Source of the DNA: an archaeon | Lineage (GTDB): Archaea; Micrarchaeota; Micrarchaeia; Anstonellales; Bilamarchaeaceae | Assembly (NCBI GenBank): GCA_020052325.1 | Contig: JAGVPF010000124.1 | Location: 1 to 5,504 of the forward strand | Length of the DNA stretch: 5,504 nt | Direction: 5' to 3' | In this document: piece by piece, positions 4,893 through 5,504 of the stretch | Layout of the letters: the number at the start of each line of letters is the position of its first letter | Position numbering within the stretch: the stretch's first letter is position 1 | The notes under the pieces: model-generated | Databases searched by the model: none | What the model was told of the DNA's origin: nothing | The model's input: only the letters and a program-made list of their open reading frames with translations | Made by a program: the position numbers and the translations under genes

Positions 4893-5504
4893 ATGAAGAG
4901 AACTGTGCTCATTCTCGGCGCTGCAGGCAGGGATTTCCATAACTTCAACATGTTTTTCCGGGACAATCCGGAATACGATGTCGTTGGCTTCACCGCGACG
5001 CAGATACCGAACATAGCGAACAGGAGGTATCCGGCCGAGCTTGCAGGAAAGCTGTATCCGAAGGGCATTCCTATTTTCGAGGAGAAGGACCTGGAAGCGC
5101 TAATCGAGAAGCACTCCATCGACGAGGTCTATTTTTCGTATTCGGACGTGGCGCATGAATATGTAATGCACCTGGCTTCGCGCGCGCAGGCGAAGGGGGC
5201 GAGCTTCGTCCTTCTCGGCCCGCGCGAGACCATGCTGAAAAGCTCAAAGCGGGTGATAGCGGTCACCGCGGTAAGGACGGGCGCAGGAAAAAGCGCGCTA
5301 TCCCGCACGCTGACAAAAATCCTCAAGGGCAAGGGCATCAGGTTCGTCGTAATCCGGCACCCGATGCCGTATGGGGACCTCATAAAGCAGAGGGTCCAGC
5401 GCTTTGCAACCCTGGAGGACATGGAAAGGCAGGAATGCACGTTCGAGGAGAGGGAGGAATACGAGCCGCATGTCAGGAACGGCGTCATCGTTTATGCCGG
5501 AATC
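4893..5504 (+). CDS. COG2403 P-loop protein, cyclic 2,3-diphosphoglycerate synthase family (partial, 3' end missing)
   Basis: The ATG at 4893 opens a frame of 204 codons that is still open at the window edge; members of the family are about 440-460 residues, so a little under half is present. The N-terminus has a nucleotide-binding-like start, VLILGAAGRDFHNFN (5-19), then TATQIPNIANRRYP (34-47), LLGPRETMLKSSK (107-119), a P-loop VRTGAGKS (127-134), RHPMPYGDL (155-163) and EEREEYEPH (185-193). These are characteristic of COG2403. The family name comes from the methanogen enzyme that closes 2,3-diphosphoglycerate to the cyclic thermoprotectant, but many members occur in organisms not known to make it, so the activity here is uncertain. 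The alternative is an ATP/GTP-dependent ligase or GTPase tied to carbamoyl phosphate metabolism, suggested only by the neighbouring carbamate kinase. There is no ribosome binding site; a leaderless transcript is likely. Confidence 0.88.
   Translation, partial: MKRTVLILGAAGRDFHNFNMFFRDNPEYDVVGFTATQIPNIANRRYPAELAGKLYPKGIPIFEEKDLEALIEKHSIDEVYFSYSDVAHEYVMHLASRAQAKGASFVLLGPRETMLKSSKRVIAVTAVRTGAGKSALSRTLTKILKGKGIRFVVIRHPMPYGDLIKQRVQRFATLEDMERQECTFEEREEYEPHVRNGVIVYAGI

Noticed and set aside
1..5504. Defence system, CRISPR array, tRNA gene or mobile element
   Set aside because: No regular repeats and spacers, no tRNA-like fold, no transposase or integrase motif and no terminal inverted repeats were found. 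The recognised genes are housekeeping or metabolic.

Overview
This window looks archaeal. The RNA ligase RtcB and its activator archease are encoded together. Ribosome binding sites are of the GGAGGTGAT type, intergenic gaps carry TATA-like boxes, and Arg AGG and Ile ATA codons are frequent despite a GC-rich sequence. A DPANN-type or euryarchaeal genome would fit, but no marker here settles the phylum. There are no RNA genes, CRISPR arrays, insertion sequences or inteins.

Left part (1-957, minus strand): a two-gene unit. The first gene encodes an unrecognised 289-residue protein with a long, strongly basic, low-complexity C-terminal tail. Six bases after its stop comes the start of a gene with a signal-peptide-like N-terminus, which runs off the left edge. 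A GC-rich imperfect palindrome resembling REP-type elements lies inside the middle of the 289-residue gene.

Centre (958-3900, plus strand): a divergent promoter gap leads into rtcB (490 residues, all catalytic metal and guanylylation residues present), a COG0523/CobW-family G3E GTPase with its CxCC metal-binding motif starting 5 bases after rtcB, and archease. RtcB is a metal-dependent GTP-using ligase and archease speeds its guanylylation, so a putative metallochaperone GTPase between the two suggests a tRNA-splicing ligase module with its own metal-delivery factor. This is the most interesting hypothesis in the window.

Right part (3901-5504): carbamate kinase on the minus strand converges on archease across 44 bases. 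It diverges from a COG2403 P-loop protein (family usually named cyclic 2,3-diphosphoglycerate synthase) that runs off the right edge after 204 codons. The 51-base gap between these two contains one A/T-rich near-palindrome centred exactly midway between the two start codons, which suggests a shared promoter core making leaderless transcripts both ways.
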